From assembly GCA_934121905.1 (NCBI GenBank), contig CAKOVI010000009.1, forward strand, positions 1 to 64,000: a DNA stretch of 64,000 bases. Reading direction: 5' to 3'. The notes under the pieces were generated by a model that saw only the letters and a program-made list of their open reading frames with translations, did not search any database and was not told the origin of the DNA. A program made the translations under genes and the position numbers. Position 1 is the first letter of the stretch. Each line of letters opens with the position of its first letter. Of this stretch, positions 51,798 to 60,604 are shown piece by piece. This DNA comes from an uncultured Clostridia bacterium. GTDB taxonomy: Bacteria; Bacillota; Clostridia; TANB77; CAG-508.

Positions 51798-53087
51798 CTA
51801 AAAATTTTTGCAGGCTTTTACTTTGATTATTTGCCTATCTTTTACTTTTTCTATTTTGTAGGTTACCTTTTCTGTTTCTACTATTGGTTTTTCTCCATCT
51901 TTTGGAATTCTATCTAGTTTTTTTATTAAATATCCTCCTAATGTATCTACATCTTCTTCATCTATTTCAATATCTAAAAATTTTTCTACATCATATAAAG
52001 CAATACTTGCATCAAATAAAAATGTATTATTATCTATTTTTTTGAACTTGTCTGTTTCTTTATCATATTCGTCATAAATTTCTCCAACAATTTCCTCTAG
52101 AATATCCTCCATTGTTACCATTCCAGCAGTTCCACCATATTCATCTAATATAATTGCAATTTGTTTTTTATCTTTTCTTAATTCTTTGAATAGTTCATTT
52201 ACCCTTTTTGTTTCTGATACAAAATATGCTTCTTTTACTAATGATTTTATTTTTGAGTTTTTATTTTTGTTTGAAATCAAAAGGTCTTTTATATATATTA
52301 TTCCTTTTATATTGTCCATATTTTCATCATATACTGGAATTCTACTGTATCTCATGTCCTCAGAAAGTTTTTCTATAACCTCAGCTATTGTCATATCAAT
52401 ATCTAAAGCGAATATTTTATTTCTTGGAACCATTATCTCTGATACAAATTTATCATTAAATTCAAATACATTATTTATCATTTCTTTTTCTTCTTCTTTA
52501 ATAGTTCCTTTTTCTTCTCCAACATCAACCATCATTCTTATTTCTTCTTCTGTAACATTGTCCTCTTCTTCACCTGTTACTCCAAATAGTTTAGATACTA
52601 AATTGGTTGAAAATGTTAAAAATTTAACAAATGGTGCTGTTATAACTGAAATTGTTTTTATTATTCCTATACTTGCAAATGACACTTTTTCATAATATTT
52701 CATTGCAATTCTCTTTGGCACTAATTCTCCAAATACAAGTGTAAAATATGATAATATTATTGTAATTATTATTATTGATATGCTTTTCCAAGTTGAAATT
52801 GATACACTTGGAAGCCATGTATTTAATACTGGTGCTAGTTTATCTGCAAATGTATCTGATGCAAACGCACTTGATAAAAATCCTGCAAGTGTTACTCCTA
52901 TTTGTATTGTTGCTAAAAATTTGCTTGGATTTTTTAGCATATTTTGAATTTTTTTGGCTTTTTTATTTCCTTCTTTTGCTTGTAATTCTATTTTTGCATC
53001 ATTTAATGAAATAAACGCAATTTCCGCTGCGGCAAAAAATGCATTTATTAATATTAAAATTACTAAAATTATTATACTTCCTATCAT
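51798..53087 (-). CDS. CNNM/CorC-family membrane protein (DUF21, two CBS, CorC domain)
   Basis: 429 residues. The DUF21 membrane domain (about 1-180) opens with a helix and FFAAAEIAFISLNDAKI. A tandem CBS pair (about 205-330) contains VPRNKIFALD and DEYGGTAGMVTMEDILEEIVGEI. The C-terminal CorC/HlyC domain ends with VKAC. The family is linked to magnesium or other cation efflux; 'hemolysin' is a legacy name. The start follows TAGGAGA. It lies 13 bases after the GT2 gene. Confidence 0.92.
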   Translation of the reverse strand: MIGSIIILVILILINAFFAAAEIAFISLNDAKIELQAKEGNKKAKKIQNMLKNPSKFLATIQIGVTLAGFLSSAFASDTFADKLAPVLNTWLPSVSISTWKSISIIIITIILSYFTLVFGELVPKRIAMKYYEKVSFASIGIIKTISVITAPFVKFLTFSTNLVSKLFGVTGEEEDNVTEEEIRMMVDVGEEKGTIKEEEKEMINNVFEFNDKFVSEIMVPRNKIFALDIDMTIAEVIEKLSEDMRYSRIPVYDENMDNIKGIIYIKDLLISNKNKNSKIKSLVKEAYFVSETKRVNELFKELRKDKKQIAIILDEYGGTAGMVTMEDILEEIVGEIYDEYDKETDKFKKIDNNTFLFDASIALYDVEKFLDIEIDEEDVDTLGGYLIKKLDRIPKDGEKPIVETEKVTYKIEKVKDRQIIKVKACKNF

Positions 53088-53100
53088 AAAAGTCTCCTAA

Positions 53101-54009
53101 CTAATATTTTACTTCTAACATAATTCTTTTAATAAATTGTTTAAAGTTTCTTATTTTTATATTTTTAGCTATTTTTCTTGACTTTAATTCTTTTTCAAAC
53201 CAAATTTTATTTTCTTCGTCTAAATCTGGTATAACTGCAAGTAAAGAATTAGTTGCGAATATTGCTAAATTTTCCTTTGTCACTTTTTTCAGTGGCATTT
53301 TTTTTGAAAATTTTAAGATATTATCAAAGTGAACTAGTTTATCTTGTAATTTCTTTCTTTCCATTTCTTCATTTTGGTTTCTCATTATGCTATTTTGGCT
53401 TTGTACATAATAATATTCATATTTATTAATAGATACCATTGTATTTGCTTTTAATATCATTAATGGCATTGTTGCAAAATCTTCATGATACATTCCCTTT
53501 GGAAATTCAAGTACTAATTCTTTTTTTATAGCATAATTCCATAAGCAATCTAGTAAGTTATCTTTTCCGAATAATAGGTTAAATCCTTTTTCACCTGAAA
53601 CTTTATTAAAAGTATTGCTTTCTTCTTTTTTTAAGATATTTCCATTTTCCTCTACAAATATTGGTTTCCATTTTATTAAATCAATATTTTGATTTATGTA
53701 TGGTTCAATATCTTTTAGTAGTGTTTTTGATATGTAGTCATCACTATCCACAAAAATTATGTACTCTCCAATTGCTTGGTTTACTCCATAATTTCTTGTG
53801 TCTGATACCCCAGTATTGTCTTTATAAAAATATTTTATTCGTTTATCATTTTTAAATTCTTCTACTCTTTCTTTCAGGTCATCATCAGAACCATCATCTA
53901 CTACTATTATTTCATAATTCTCAGTTGTTCCTTCTTGATTAATTATTGAATTAATTGTTCTTCCTATTGTTTTTCCTGCATTATAGGCTGGTATAATAAA
54001 ACTTATCAT
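53101..54009 (-). CDS. Glycosyltransferase family 2
   Basis: GT-A fold enzyme. The start is SFIIPAYNAGKTIGRTINSI, the nucleotide-sugar site is VDDGSDDD, and the metal motif is VDSDDYI near residue 93. 302 residues with a basic C-terminus, so possibly membrane associated. It is likely to build surface polysaccharide, with the glycosyltransferase just upstream. The donor and acceptor are unknown. Confidence 0.92.
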   Translation of the reverse strand: MISFIIPAYNAGKTIGRTINSIINQEGTTENYEIIVVDDGSDDDLKERVEEFKNDKRIKYFYKDNTGVSDTRNYGVNQAIGEYIIFVDSDDYISKTLLKDIEPYINQNIDLIKWKPIFVEENGNILKKEESNTFNKVSGEKGFNLLFGKDNLLDCLWNYAIKKELVLEFPKGMYHEDFATMPLMILKANTMVSINKYEYYYVQSQNSIMRNQNEEMERKKLQDKLVHFDNILKFSKKMPLKKVTKENLAIFATNSLLAVIPDLDEENKIWFEKELKSRKIAKNIKIRNFKQFIKRIMLEVKY

Positions 54010-54079
54010 TTTTTTAATTATCGTCTCCTTTATTTTTATTTGCTATATAATATAACTTTTTTTCATATTTGCCAATAGT

Positions 54080-55153
54080 TTAGTCTATAATTTGTTCTAA
54101 TTTTTCGATTATTTTTTCATTGAATTCTTTAGGATTAAATTTTTCCATGTTAAAGCCTTTTTCAATGTATTGTTTCATTCCTTCATATACTCCGTTTTCT
54201 GTTTTTTCTACAACAATTCCGTATTTTCCTTTTATGTCTTTTTTACTATCTGACACATTTGTGGTTATTATTGGTTTTCCTAAAATCAAGCTTTCTATAA
54301 ATACAACTGGATATCCTTCAAAATCCGATGACATTAGTAAACAATCACTTTTTTCTAAGTATGGATACGGATTGGATTTCTTTCCTAAAAAGATTATATT
54401 TGAAACATCTTTTGCTTCTTTTTTATAAAGTTCATTATCTGGACCATCACCTACAAAAATAACTCTAAATATATATCCTTCTTGATTCAGCTTTTTAGCT
54501 GCATTTATTATTCTTGTTAGCCTTTTTTGTTTTTCATCGTGTCTTCCTAGATTTATAAATGTTATAATATTATTTTCTTTTTCCAAGTCTGTAATTTTTT
54601 CTTGTGATTTTTTTAGAACTTTTTCGTAATCTATCAAATTGTTGCATTTTACACATTTACTTTTTAATTCTTCAAAGTTTTGTTCAAATATTAATTTATC
54701 ATATTCTGATACAAAAACTATTTTTTCAAATTCTTTTGCTTTTAAATTTTCGAAGAATTTTTTGTATTCATTTACATTGTTATTGTAAAAACTCATATAG
54801 TCATTGTGTACCCATAATGCACTTTTTTTACCTGCTGTTCTTGAAACAAATGATGCCGAGTAACTGTATGTTGCATAACATGCTGCAAAATCAAATTTAT
54901 TTTTGTATTTGATTTTAAAAATTTGTTGTTTTAGAAAGTTTATTCCTTTTCTTATTAATTTTATTTTGTTGTTATTTGGCTTATATGTAATAATTTTTAT
55001 ATCTTTGGGGATATCTTGTAAAAATATCCCCTCTTTTTTTTCTAAACATATTGTTATTTCATACTTCGAGTGTATATTTTTAAGTAATGTTATTAATGCT
55101 GTTTCTATTCCTCCAACATCTAAAGAATAGGCAGAAAATAGTATTTTTTTCAT
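54080..55153 (-). CDS. Glycosyltransferase family 4
   Basis: GT-B fold enzyme. The N-terminal VGGIETALITLLKNI is typical of GT4. The C-terminal half has NLGRHDEKQKRLTRIINA, FVGDGPDNELYKKEA and the EGYPVVFIESLILGKPII donor-site motif with the conserved Glu. 357 residues. The start overlaps the recX stop (TAATG), so expression is coupled. It probably acts in capsule or teichoic polymer synthesis together with the neighbouring GT2. Confidence 0.93.
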   Translation of the reverse strand: MKKILFSAYSLDVGGIETALITLLKNIHSKYEITICLEKKEGIFLQDIPKDIKIITYKPNNNKIKLIRKGINFLKQQIFKIKYKNKFDFAACYATYSYSASFVSRTAGKKSALWVHNDYMSFYNNNVNEYKKFFENLKAKEFEKIVFVSEYDKLIFEQNFEELKSKCVKCNNLIDYEKVLKKSQEKITDLEKENNIITFINLGRHDEKQKRLTRIINAAKKLNQEGYIFRVIFVGDGPDNELYKKEAKDVSNIIFLGKKSNPYPYLEKSDCLLMSSDFEGYPVVFIESLILGKPIITTNVSDSKKDIKGKYGIVVEKTENGVYEGMKQYIEKGFNMEKFNPKEFNEKIIEKLEQIID

Positions 55154-55611
55154 TATTCTCCCTTCTCAATTTGGTCAAATGCCTTGTTTATGTTTTCTTT
55201 TTTATATCCTTTTTTTAATAAAAATGTTATTATTTCTTGTTTTTCCAAATCTCTTTGTTTTTTTATAATTATTTTTGATGCAGAATTTATTTCATAATCT
55301 GTCAATTCTTCTTTATTTTCATACATATAGTCCTCTATTAAATCTTTACTTAATCCTTTTGCTAGCAGCTTGTACCTTAGTTCTAACTGTGACATGTTTT
55401 TTAAAATTTTAAAATTATTAATAAGTCTATCAATATAATCTTTATCATCAATATATTTTGCTTGTTTTAAGTATTCTATTATATCTTCAAGCATTTGTTC
55501 ATCAATGACATTTTGAAATTTTGTTCTTACCTCATTTTCTGTTCTTCTTTTGTATAATATATATTTTAATACCTTTGTTTTTCCTTTATCAAATTCTTCT
55601 ACTGAATACAT
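55153..55611 (-). CDS. recX: Regulatory protein RecX
   Basis: Modulator of RecA filaments. The 152 residues have three RecX helical repeats: RTENEVRTKF...YLKQAKYIDDKDYIDRLI, then SQLELRYKLLAKGLSKDLIEDYM, then the C-terminal LLKKGYKKENINKAFDQI. The ribosome binding site is TAGGAGG. It is the first gene of a run with two glycosyltransferases, an odd pairing. recA is not in the window. Confidence 0.93.
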   Translation of the reverse strand: MYSVEEFDKGKTKVLKYILYKRRTENEVRTKFQNVIDEQMLEDIIEYLKQAKYIDDKDYIDRLINNFKILKNMSQLELRYKLLAKGLSKDLIEDYMYENKEELTDYEINSASKIIIKKQRDLEKQEIITFLLKKGYKKENINKAFDQIEKGE

Positions 55612-55692
55612 TAATTAGCCTCCTAATTTTGCCTATATTTTATCAAAAAAAAATTTTTTTTACAATATATTTTACAATTTTAAAGAAAAATA

Positions 55693-55722
55693 TAGACAAA
55701 AAGTCTTAAAATGTGTTAAGAT
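55693..55722 (+). promoter_or_regulatory. Promoter of the 142-residue secreted protein gene
   Basis: TAGACA (55693-55698), 18-bp spacer, extended -10 TGTTAAGAT (TAAGAT at 55717-55722), divergent from recX. Confidence 0.65.
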
Positions 55723-55766
55723 ATTGTTATTGTAAATCAAAGGAAAAATCATAAGGAGGAATAATT

Positions 55767-56195
55767 ATGTCAAAATTAACAAAAATAATATTATTATGTT
55801 TATTAGCAATAATATTTTCATATAGTTATTGCTATGGTATTGATTTAAATTTAGCAGAAAATAAAACCTCAGAAAATTCAACTGCTGGAAACACATCTGC
55901 TACTGCTGAAAATTCCACAGCTGGTTCTCAAAGTAGCAATGGAAATTCGGCTAATCCCACTTCATCTAGCTCTGCTTCTTCAAATTCCACAAAAAATACT
56001 GCTGGAAGCTCAAAGTCGTCAAATACTGCAAATACCGCATCAAATACTTCTCAAGTATCTGTAAGTAGTGTTGCAGATGTTCAAAAATCCGGAAATTCTA
56101 CTATAACAAATATAATAAACATTGCTTTAATCGTAATTGGTATTTTGTTAATCTTTTTTGCAATAGCAATTTTAATAAGATTAAGCAGTAATTAA
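55767..56195 (+). CDS. Secreted Ser/Asn/Thr-rich protein with C-terminal membrane helix
   Basis: 142 residues. A signal peptide (1-23) is followed by about 85 residues made almost only of Ser, Asn, Thr and Ala, with imperfect repeats of ENSTAG. A C-terminal helix (about 115-136) ends in basic and polar residues. It has the layout of a surface spacer anchored by its tail helix, but no LPxTG-like motif. AAGGAGG lies just before the ATG. It is unrelated in sequence but similar in layout to the next gene. Confidence 0.75.
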   Translation: MSKLTKIILLCLLAIIFSYSYCYGIDLNLAENKTSENSTAGNTSATAENSTAGSQSSNGNSANPTSSSSASSNSTKNTAGSSKSSNTANTASNTSQVSVSSVADVQKSGNSTITNIINIALIVIGILLIFFAIAILIRLSSN

Positions 56196-56199
56196 ATTT

Positions 56200-56232
56200 T
56201 TCAAGCAATTTTTTAGTTGCTTGAATTTTTTT
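56200..56232 (+). terminator. Terminator after the 142-residue protein gene
   Basis: TTCAAGCAA/TTGCTTGAA stem with an eight-base loop and a seven-T tail, beginning four bases after the stop. Confidence 0.85.
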
Positions 56233-56245
56233 CATAGTATATTTT

Positions 56246-56304
56246 ATCCTAAAAAAATAATAATATTATTAGGTTTATTTTTAAACTAATTTTTTAGGAG
56301 GATA
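56246..56304 (+). promoter_or_regulatory. Leader fold that may hide the ribosome binding site of the 148-residue gene
   Basis: ATCCTAAAAAAAT (from 56247) is complementary to ATTTTTTAGGAGGAT (from 56289), so the AGGAGG site can pair with the upstream strand, with AATAATATTATT between. The left strand may also overlap the promoter. Confidence 0.4.
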
Positions 56305-56309
56305 AAAAA

Positions 56310-56756
56310 ATGCAAAAAAAATGTTTATTTAGTTTATTACTATTAACTTTTGCTATAATATTTACATTTAGTTATACATTTGCAACAGATGATAATAAAA
56401 ATCCTATTGAAGAAGCCGCAAATTCTGTAAGAAATGTTGTTGGTGATGCAGAAAATGTTGTTGAAAATGCTGCTAAAGATGTTTCAAATACATCTAAAGA
56501 TATGACAAAAGACATGGAAAACGGTGCTTCTAGAACTACAAATAACATGAATACAGCATTTACAAATAACAATAATACCGGAAATTATACAGCCACAAGA
56601 ACTGCAACTACCACAGATAACACTTTATTGGGAATGAATTCAACAACTTGGATTTGGCTTATTTTAGCCATTGTTGCTGTCGCTATTGTTGCTTTAGTTT
56701 ATTATTATACTGTAGGTGTTTCAAATAGAAATAATTATAATGATAGTAATGATTAA
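56310..56756 (+). CDS. Secreted helical protein with C-terminal membrane helix
   Basis: 148 residues. The signal peptide (1-25) ends at TFA. Residues 28-75 form amphipathic helical repeats of the type NSVRNVVGDAENVVENAAKD, reminiscent of LEA or apolipoprotein-like helices. A Thr/Asn linker and a C-terminal helix (112-136, STTWIWLILAIVAVAIV) follow. AGGAGG precedes the ATG. It is probably exported and kept at the membrane. No known domain. Confidence 0.75.
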   Translation: MQKKCLFSLLLLTFAIIFTFSYTFATDDNKNPIEEAANSVRNVVGDAENVVENAAKDVSNTSKDMTKDMENGASRTTNNMNTAFTNNNNTGNYTATRTATTTDNTLLGMNSTTWIWLILAIVAVAIVALVYYYTVGVSNRNNYNDSND

Positions 56757-56777
56757 TTTTATTAAAAACTTTTACCT

Positions 56778-56814
56778 ATTAAAGAGCTTAAGGTTAAAAT
56801 CTAGGCTCTTTAAT
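56778..56814 (+). terminator. Hairpin between the 148-residue gene and the pseudouridine synthase
   Basis: A 10-bp perfect stem ATTAAAGAGC/GCTCTTTAAT with a 17-base loop, without a T-tract. It is an attenuator or spacer hairpin. Confidence 0.5.
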
Positions 56815-56838
56815 GGGAATTTATTTTAAGGAGCTTTT

Positions 56839-57693
56839 ATGGTTTTAAAATATAATGTAAATACTGATAATTTAACTATTAATTACATATTAAAAAATGA
56901 ATTAAAAATATCTTCTAGACTTTTTAGTAAATTAGTTAAAAATAATCTTGTAACATTAAATGGAAATCCTTGTGACACAAGGTGTTTAACTCATATTGGT
57001 GATACTATTTTTATCAATCTTGATTATGATGAGGATAATTCAAATATCGTTTCAACAAAAATGGATTTGGATATAATATATGAAGATGATTCGTTTATAA
57101 TTTTAAATAAGCCAAAGAATATTGCTGTACATCCATCTTATCAGCATTTCGCCAATTCTCTTTCAAATGGATTAAAATATTATTTTGATTCGATAAATCT
57201 ACATAAAAAAATAAGACCTGTAAATCGTCTTGACTTAAATACTTCTGGTCTAATTTTGTTTGCTAAAAATGAATATGTTCAAGAATGTTTAATAAGGCAA
57301 ATGGCTGAAAATACTTTTAAAAAAGAGTATTTAGCAGTTGTAACAGGAAAACTTGATGTTACTTCTGGTACCATTAATAAACCAATTGCCAGAAAACCTG
57401 GCAGTATTATTGAAAGATGTATTTCAGAAAATGGTAAACCTTCTGTTACTCACTTTGAGGTTTTAAAAGAATTTGATACTTGCAGTTTGGTTAAATGTTC
57501 CCTAGAAACTGGCAGGACTCACCAAATCCGTGTTCATTTTGCATCTATCGGTCACCCTTTGGTTGGTGATGATTTATATGGTATAGCTTCTGATTTAGTT
57601 GATGGTCAGGCTTTGATTTGTTATAGTCTTAGTTTTAAGCACCCTGTTAGTGGTGAAGATTTTTCAAAGACCATTAGGGTCGAATCTTTTTGA
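56839..57693 (+). CDS. RluA-family pseudouridine synthase
   Basis: Isomerises uridine in rRNA or tRNA. An S4-like N-terminal domain (KISSRLFSKLVKNNLVTLNG) precedes the catalytic core with RPVNRLDLNTSGL, where the conserved Asp lies near residue 134, and GRTHQIRVHFASIGHPLVGD at the end. 284 residues. The start follows AAGGAG. It is convergent with der, with PAL copy 17 between. Confidence 0.95.
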   Translation: MVLKYNVNTDNLTINYILKNELKISSRLFSKLVKNNLVTLNGNPCDTRCLTHIGDTIFINLDYDEDNSNIVSTKMDLDIIYEDDSFIILNKPKNIAVHPSYQHFANSLSNGLKYYFDSINLHKKIRPVNRLDLNTSGLILFAKNEYVQECLIRQMAENTFKKEYLAVVTGKLDVTSGTINKPIARKPGSIIERCISENGKPSVTHFEVLKEFDTCSLVKCSLETGRTHQIRVHFASIGHPLVGDDLYGIASDLVDGQALICYSLSFKHPVSGEDFSKTIRVESF

Positions 57694-57699
57694 TTCCAT

Positions 57700-57752
57700 T
57701 TTTGTCAAAAGAACCGTTTCCTTTTGTGAAAAGAAACGGTCCTTTTACGAAA
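57700..57752. repeat. PAL palindrome 17 (type B variant) between convergent genes
   Basis: Core CCGTTTCCTTTT/AAAAGAAACGG stem (about 57713-57739) with an extra half unit on its left. It ends about five bases from the der stop and seven from the pseudouridine synthase stop. This is the only copy between convergent genes. Confidence 0.85.
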
Positions 57753-57757
57753 TTTTT

Positions 57758-59089
57758 TTACATTACATCTTTATCCAATTTTTCTCTAACAATAATTCTA
57801 ATAGGAGTTCCTTGTAAACCAAACTCTTTTCTTATTTGATTCACCAAATATCTCTCATAAGAAAAATGGAATAAATCCTTCGAATTTACAAATATAACAA
57901 ATGTTGGTGGCTTTGTTGAAGCTTGTGTACCATAAAAAATTTTAAGTTTTTTACCTTTATCTGATGGTGGTTGAACAATTGCAATTGCCTCATTTATAAC
58001 TTGATTCAACTGACTTGTCGTAACTCTCTTAGCATTTTGCTTAGCTACATCATTTATCATTCCAAATAGTTTATCAACTCTTTGACCAGTTTTAGCAGAA
58101 ATAAACATTACAGGTGCATATGATAAGTATGATAATTTTTCATATATTGCTTTTCTATATTTTTCTAATGTTCCTGTATCTTTTTCATATTCATCCCATT
58201 TATTTACAACAATTATTATACCTTTTCCAGCCTCATGTGCCTCTCCTGCAATCTTGGCATCTTGTTCTGTTACACCTTCATTTGCATCTATTAACATTAA
58301 ACATACATCTGCTCTTTCTATTGCAAATAAAGACCTAAGCACACTATATTTTTCAATTTTTTCTGTGACTTTACTTTTTCTTCTAATTCCTGCTGTATCA
58401 ATAAAAGTATATTTTCCGTGTTCATTTTCAAAATATGAATCTATTGCATCACGAGTCGTACCTGCGATATTGCTTACTATATTTCTGTTTTCACCTAAAA
58501 TTTTATTTATTAATGATGATTTTCCAACATTTGGCTTCCCAATAACTGCTACTTTTATTCTTTCACTGTCTTCATCGTTGTCTGCTTCTTTTGGAAGATT
58601 ATCATAAACTTTATCTAACACATCACCAATTCCTTGAGCATTACTTGCAGATACTGGCATTGGGTCTCCTATTCCTAAATTGTAAAATTCATATATATCT
58701 GATTGGAATTTTTGGAAACTATCGGCTTTATTGCAAACTAATATTATTGGCTTTTTAGATTTTTTAAGCATTAATGCAATTTCTTCATCTGCACTTGTTA
58801 CCCCTTGACGTACATCTGTTACAAATATTATTACATCTGCTATATCTATTGCAATATTTGCTTGAAGTCTCATTTGAGTTAATATTACATCATTTTTTTC
58901 AGGTTCAATTCCTCCTGTATCTATTAATGTAAAGTTTTTTCCTCTCCAATTACTTTCTCCATATATTCTGTCTCTTGTAACTCCTGGGGTATCTTCTACT
59001 ATTGATATTCTGCTTCCTACTATATAATTAAAAAATGTTGACTTTCCAACATTTGGTCTTCCAATTATTGCAACTACTGGTTTTGACAT
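57758..59089 (-). CDS. der: Ribosome biogenesis GTPase Der (EngA)
   Basis: Two tandem GTPase domains. The first has GRPNVGKST near residue 10, DTPGVTRDR, DTGG and NKAD. The second has GKPNVGKSS near 183, GTTRDA, DTAG and NKWD. A KH-like C-terminal domain follows. 443 residues. It is essential for 50S subunit assembly in bacteria. It has its own promoter and is convergent with the pseudouridine synthase gene. Confidence 0.98.
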   Translation of the reverse strand: MSKPVVAIIGRPNVGKSTFFNYIVGSRISIVEDTPGVTRDRIYGESNWRGKNFTLIDTGGIEPEKNDVILTQMRLQANIAIDIADVIIFVTDVRQGVTSADEEIALMLKKSKKPIILVCNKADSFQKFQSDIYEFYNLGIGDPMPVSASNAQGIGDVLDKVYDNLPKEADNDEDSERIKVAVIGKPNVGKSSLINKILGENRNIVSNIAGTTRDAIDSYFENEHGKYTFIDTAGIRRKSKVTEKIEKYSVLRSLFAIERADVCLMLIDANEGVTEQDAKIAGEAHEAGKGIIIVVNKWDEYEKDTGTLEKYRKAIYEKLSYLSYAPVMFISAKTGQRVDKLFGMINDVAKQNAKRVTTSQLNQVINEAIAIVQPPSDKGKKLKIFYGTQASTKPPTFVIFVNSKDLFHFSYERYLVNQIRKEFGLQGTPIRIIVREKLDKDVM

Positions 59090-59119
59090 TTATTTCACCT
59101 CTTCTTTTTACATTTTTAT

Positions 59120-59148
59120 ATTTTACTACATTTTTACTATTTTGGCAA
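59120..59148 (-). promoter_or_regulatory. Promoter of der
   Basis: Minus-strand TTGCCA (59143-59148), 17-bp spacer, TAAAAT (59120-59125); leader of about 25 nt. Confidence 0.65.
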
Positions 59149-59262
59149 GATTTACATAACATTTATTACAGAAAAGCGTTTTCTTTTTCATCTGCTTCTA
59201 ACTTCAATATATTTTTGCACAAAAAAGTCGACATACAATAGTGATTTTTATCAGCAATATTA

Positions 59263-59495
59263 TTAATTCAAACATATTTTTCTAATTTCATTTATTCTTC
59301 CATTAATTTCCTCTATATCAATTTTCCCATTTCTTCATATGATTTGAAATTTTTTCTGTAAAGAATAATTCCGCCTATTTTATATTTTAATATTAATTTT
59401 CTTGTTCTTTCTGTAATTTTGCTTCCATCTATTCCAACAATTATCATTTGACCAATTTTTTCTTCTAAACTTAAATCTTCTATTTTTAATTCCAT
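59263..59495 (-). pseudogene. Remnant of a NagZ-like GH3 beta-N-acetylhexosaminidase
   Basis: The first 60 residues match the beginning of family 3 glycosidases (SLEEKIGQMIIVGIDG, YKIGGIILYRKNF) and end in TAG. A second frame continues EEINGRINEIRKICLN to 59263, as if after a frameshift. The remaining ~300 residues, including the catalytic Asp, are absent because the der leader follows. A ribosome binding site is kept (GGAGATAAGG). It overlaps the upstream gene by ten bases and is the decayed last gene of that unit. Confidence 0.7.
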
Positions 59496-60595
59496 ATTTT
59501 TTCCTTATCTCCAACATATTGTGTTGCAATTCTATTTTCAGGTTTTATATCAAACATATACAAAATAGCTAAAAATACCCATTCTAATGGTTTCATAATA
59601 ATATATGTAATATCTGCTTTAGTAGCAGTATTTATGTGCTTAGAAATAGGATATCCATATTTATCATAAATATATCTCACAAAGTGATGAAATCTAGGTG
59701 TTTTTTCTTGAATTAAATCCTCAAATGCATTTGCAACACATAGTTGTCTATTTACAACAATTTTTTCACCATGTCTAATACCCATTCTTATTGGTCTTAC
59801 CAATTTTTTATGACCTCTTAATGAAACCGTACATAAATAATGTGCATCATATGTAACAGATGGTGGTGATACTTTAGCAGACAAAGTCCAATCACTAGTT
59901 TCCAAGAATGCTTTTATTGCTTCATCTGGTCTTTGCCCAAATAGCACTAATATGCAAATTAATATAGCCATAAGTGGTATTGATAATATAATAGCTAAAA
60001 TTGGCCAATTATCTGTATCATAAAGAATTTTACTACATTTATTTAAAATTTTATTATTATATTCTTTTTGCTCTAAATTTTGTTCTTTATATACTTTCAT
60101 AATTTCTATTTGAGCTCTTAAACTACATAGTATATAATTTATTGGAAAAATAGCAAAAAATGGTACTTCTATTATATCAAAATTTTTGCTTATCTGAATT
60201 ATGAACATTACCATATATATTGAGCAAATTACAGTCCCAGACATTGCACATACAATAGCCAATGGCGGTAAGTTTAATTTTCTTTTTCTTATCAATATAT
60301 AAGATATAAGTCCTACCGCAAATATTCCAAGAACAGTTGGCATGCTCCAAGAAGCTATTGGGCTGTGTACTTCTATTTCAAGTCCTCCTAGTCTTAGACT
60401 CTCTGTGTAATCCTTAAATTCCAGAACTATATACCAGAATGCAGTCAAAAATATTCCTAAAATAAAGGTTGTGTAATCAATAAAGTTTTCCTTTATTTTT
60501 TTCTTTTTAAATAAATTTATTATATTAAATATTGTTAAAAGTGCAGGTGTAATTACACATATAAATAATACTATTATACATATTAATGTTGCCAT
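59486..60595 (-). CDS. Multi-pass membrane protein, resembles DUF6688
   Basis: 369 residues. About six helices occupy the first 240 residues. A C-terminal soluble region follows, with HYLCTVSLRGHKKLVRPIRMGIRHG and VNRQLCVANAFEDLIQ. The latter motifs match my memory of a DUF6688-type family, but I cannot verify it. The function is unknown. It has AAGGAGG and lies nine bases after the upstream 512-residue gene. Confidence 0.7.
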   Translation of the reverse strand: MATLICIIVLFICVITPALLTIFNIINLFKKKKIKENFIDYTTFILGIFLTAFWYIVLEFKDYTESLRLGGLEIEVHSPIASWSMPTVLGIFAVGLISYILIRKRKLNLPPLAIVCAMSGTVICSIYMVMFIIQISKNFDIIEVPFFAIFPINYILCSLRAQIEIMKVYKEQNLEQKEYNNKILNKCSKILYDTDNWPILAIILSIPLMAILICILVLFGQRPDEAIKAFLETSDWTLSAKVSPPSVTYDAHYLCTVSLRGHKKLVRPIRMGIRHGEKIVVNRQLCVANAFEDLIQEKTPRFHHFVRYIYDKYGYPISKHINTATKADITYIIMKPLEWVFLAILYMFDIKPENRIATQYVGDKEKIWN

Positions 60596-60604
60596 TTTTC
60601 CTCC

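Noticed and set aside
3821..57752. The repeated palindromes as a CRISPR array
   Set aside because: Copies are dispersed by kilobases, vary in length, have no regular spacers, and no cas gene is present.
3821..57752. The palindromes as ordinary rho-independent terminators
   Set aside because: They lie inside operons such as ntp and fab/acc, lack a consistent T-tract after the stem, and have stems up to 38 bp, far longer than needed.
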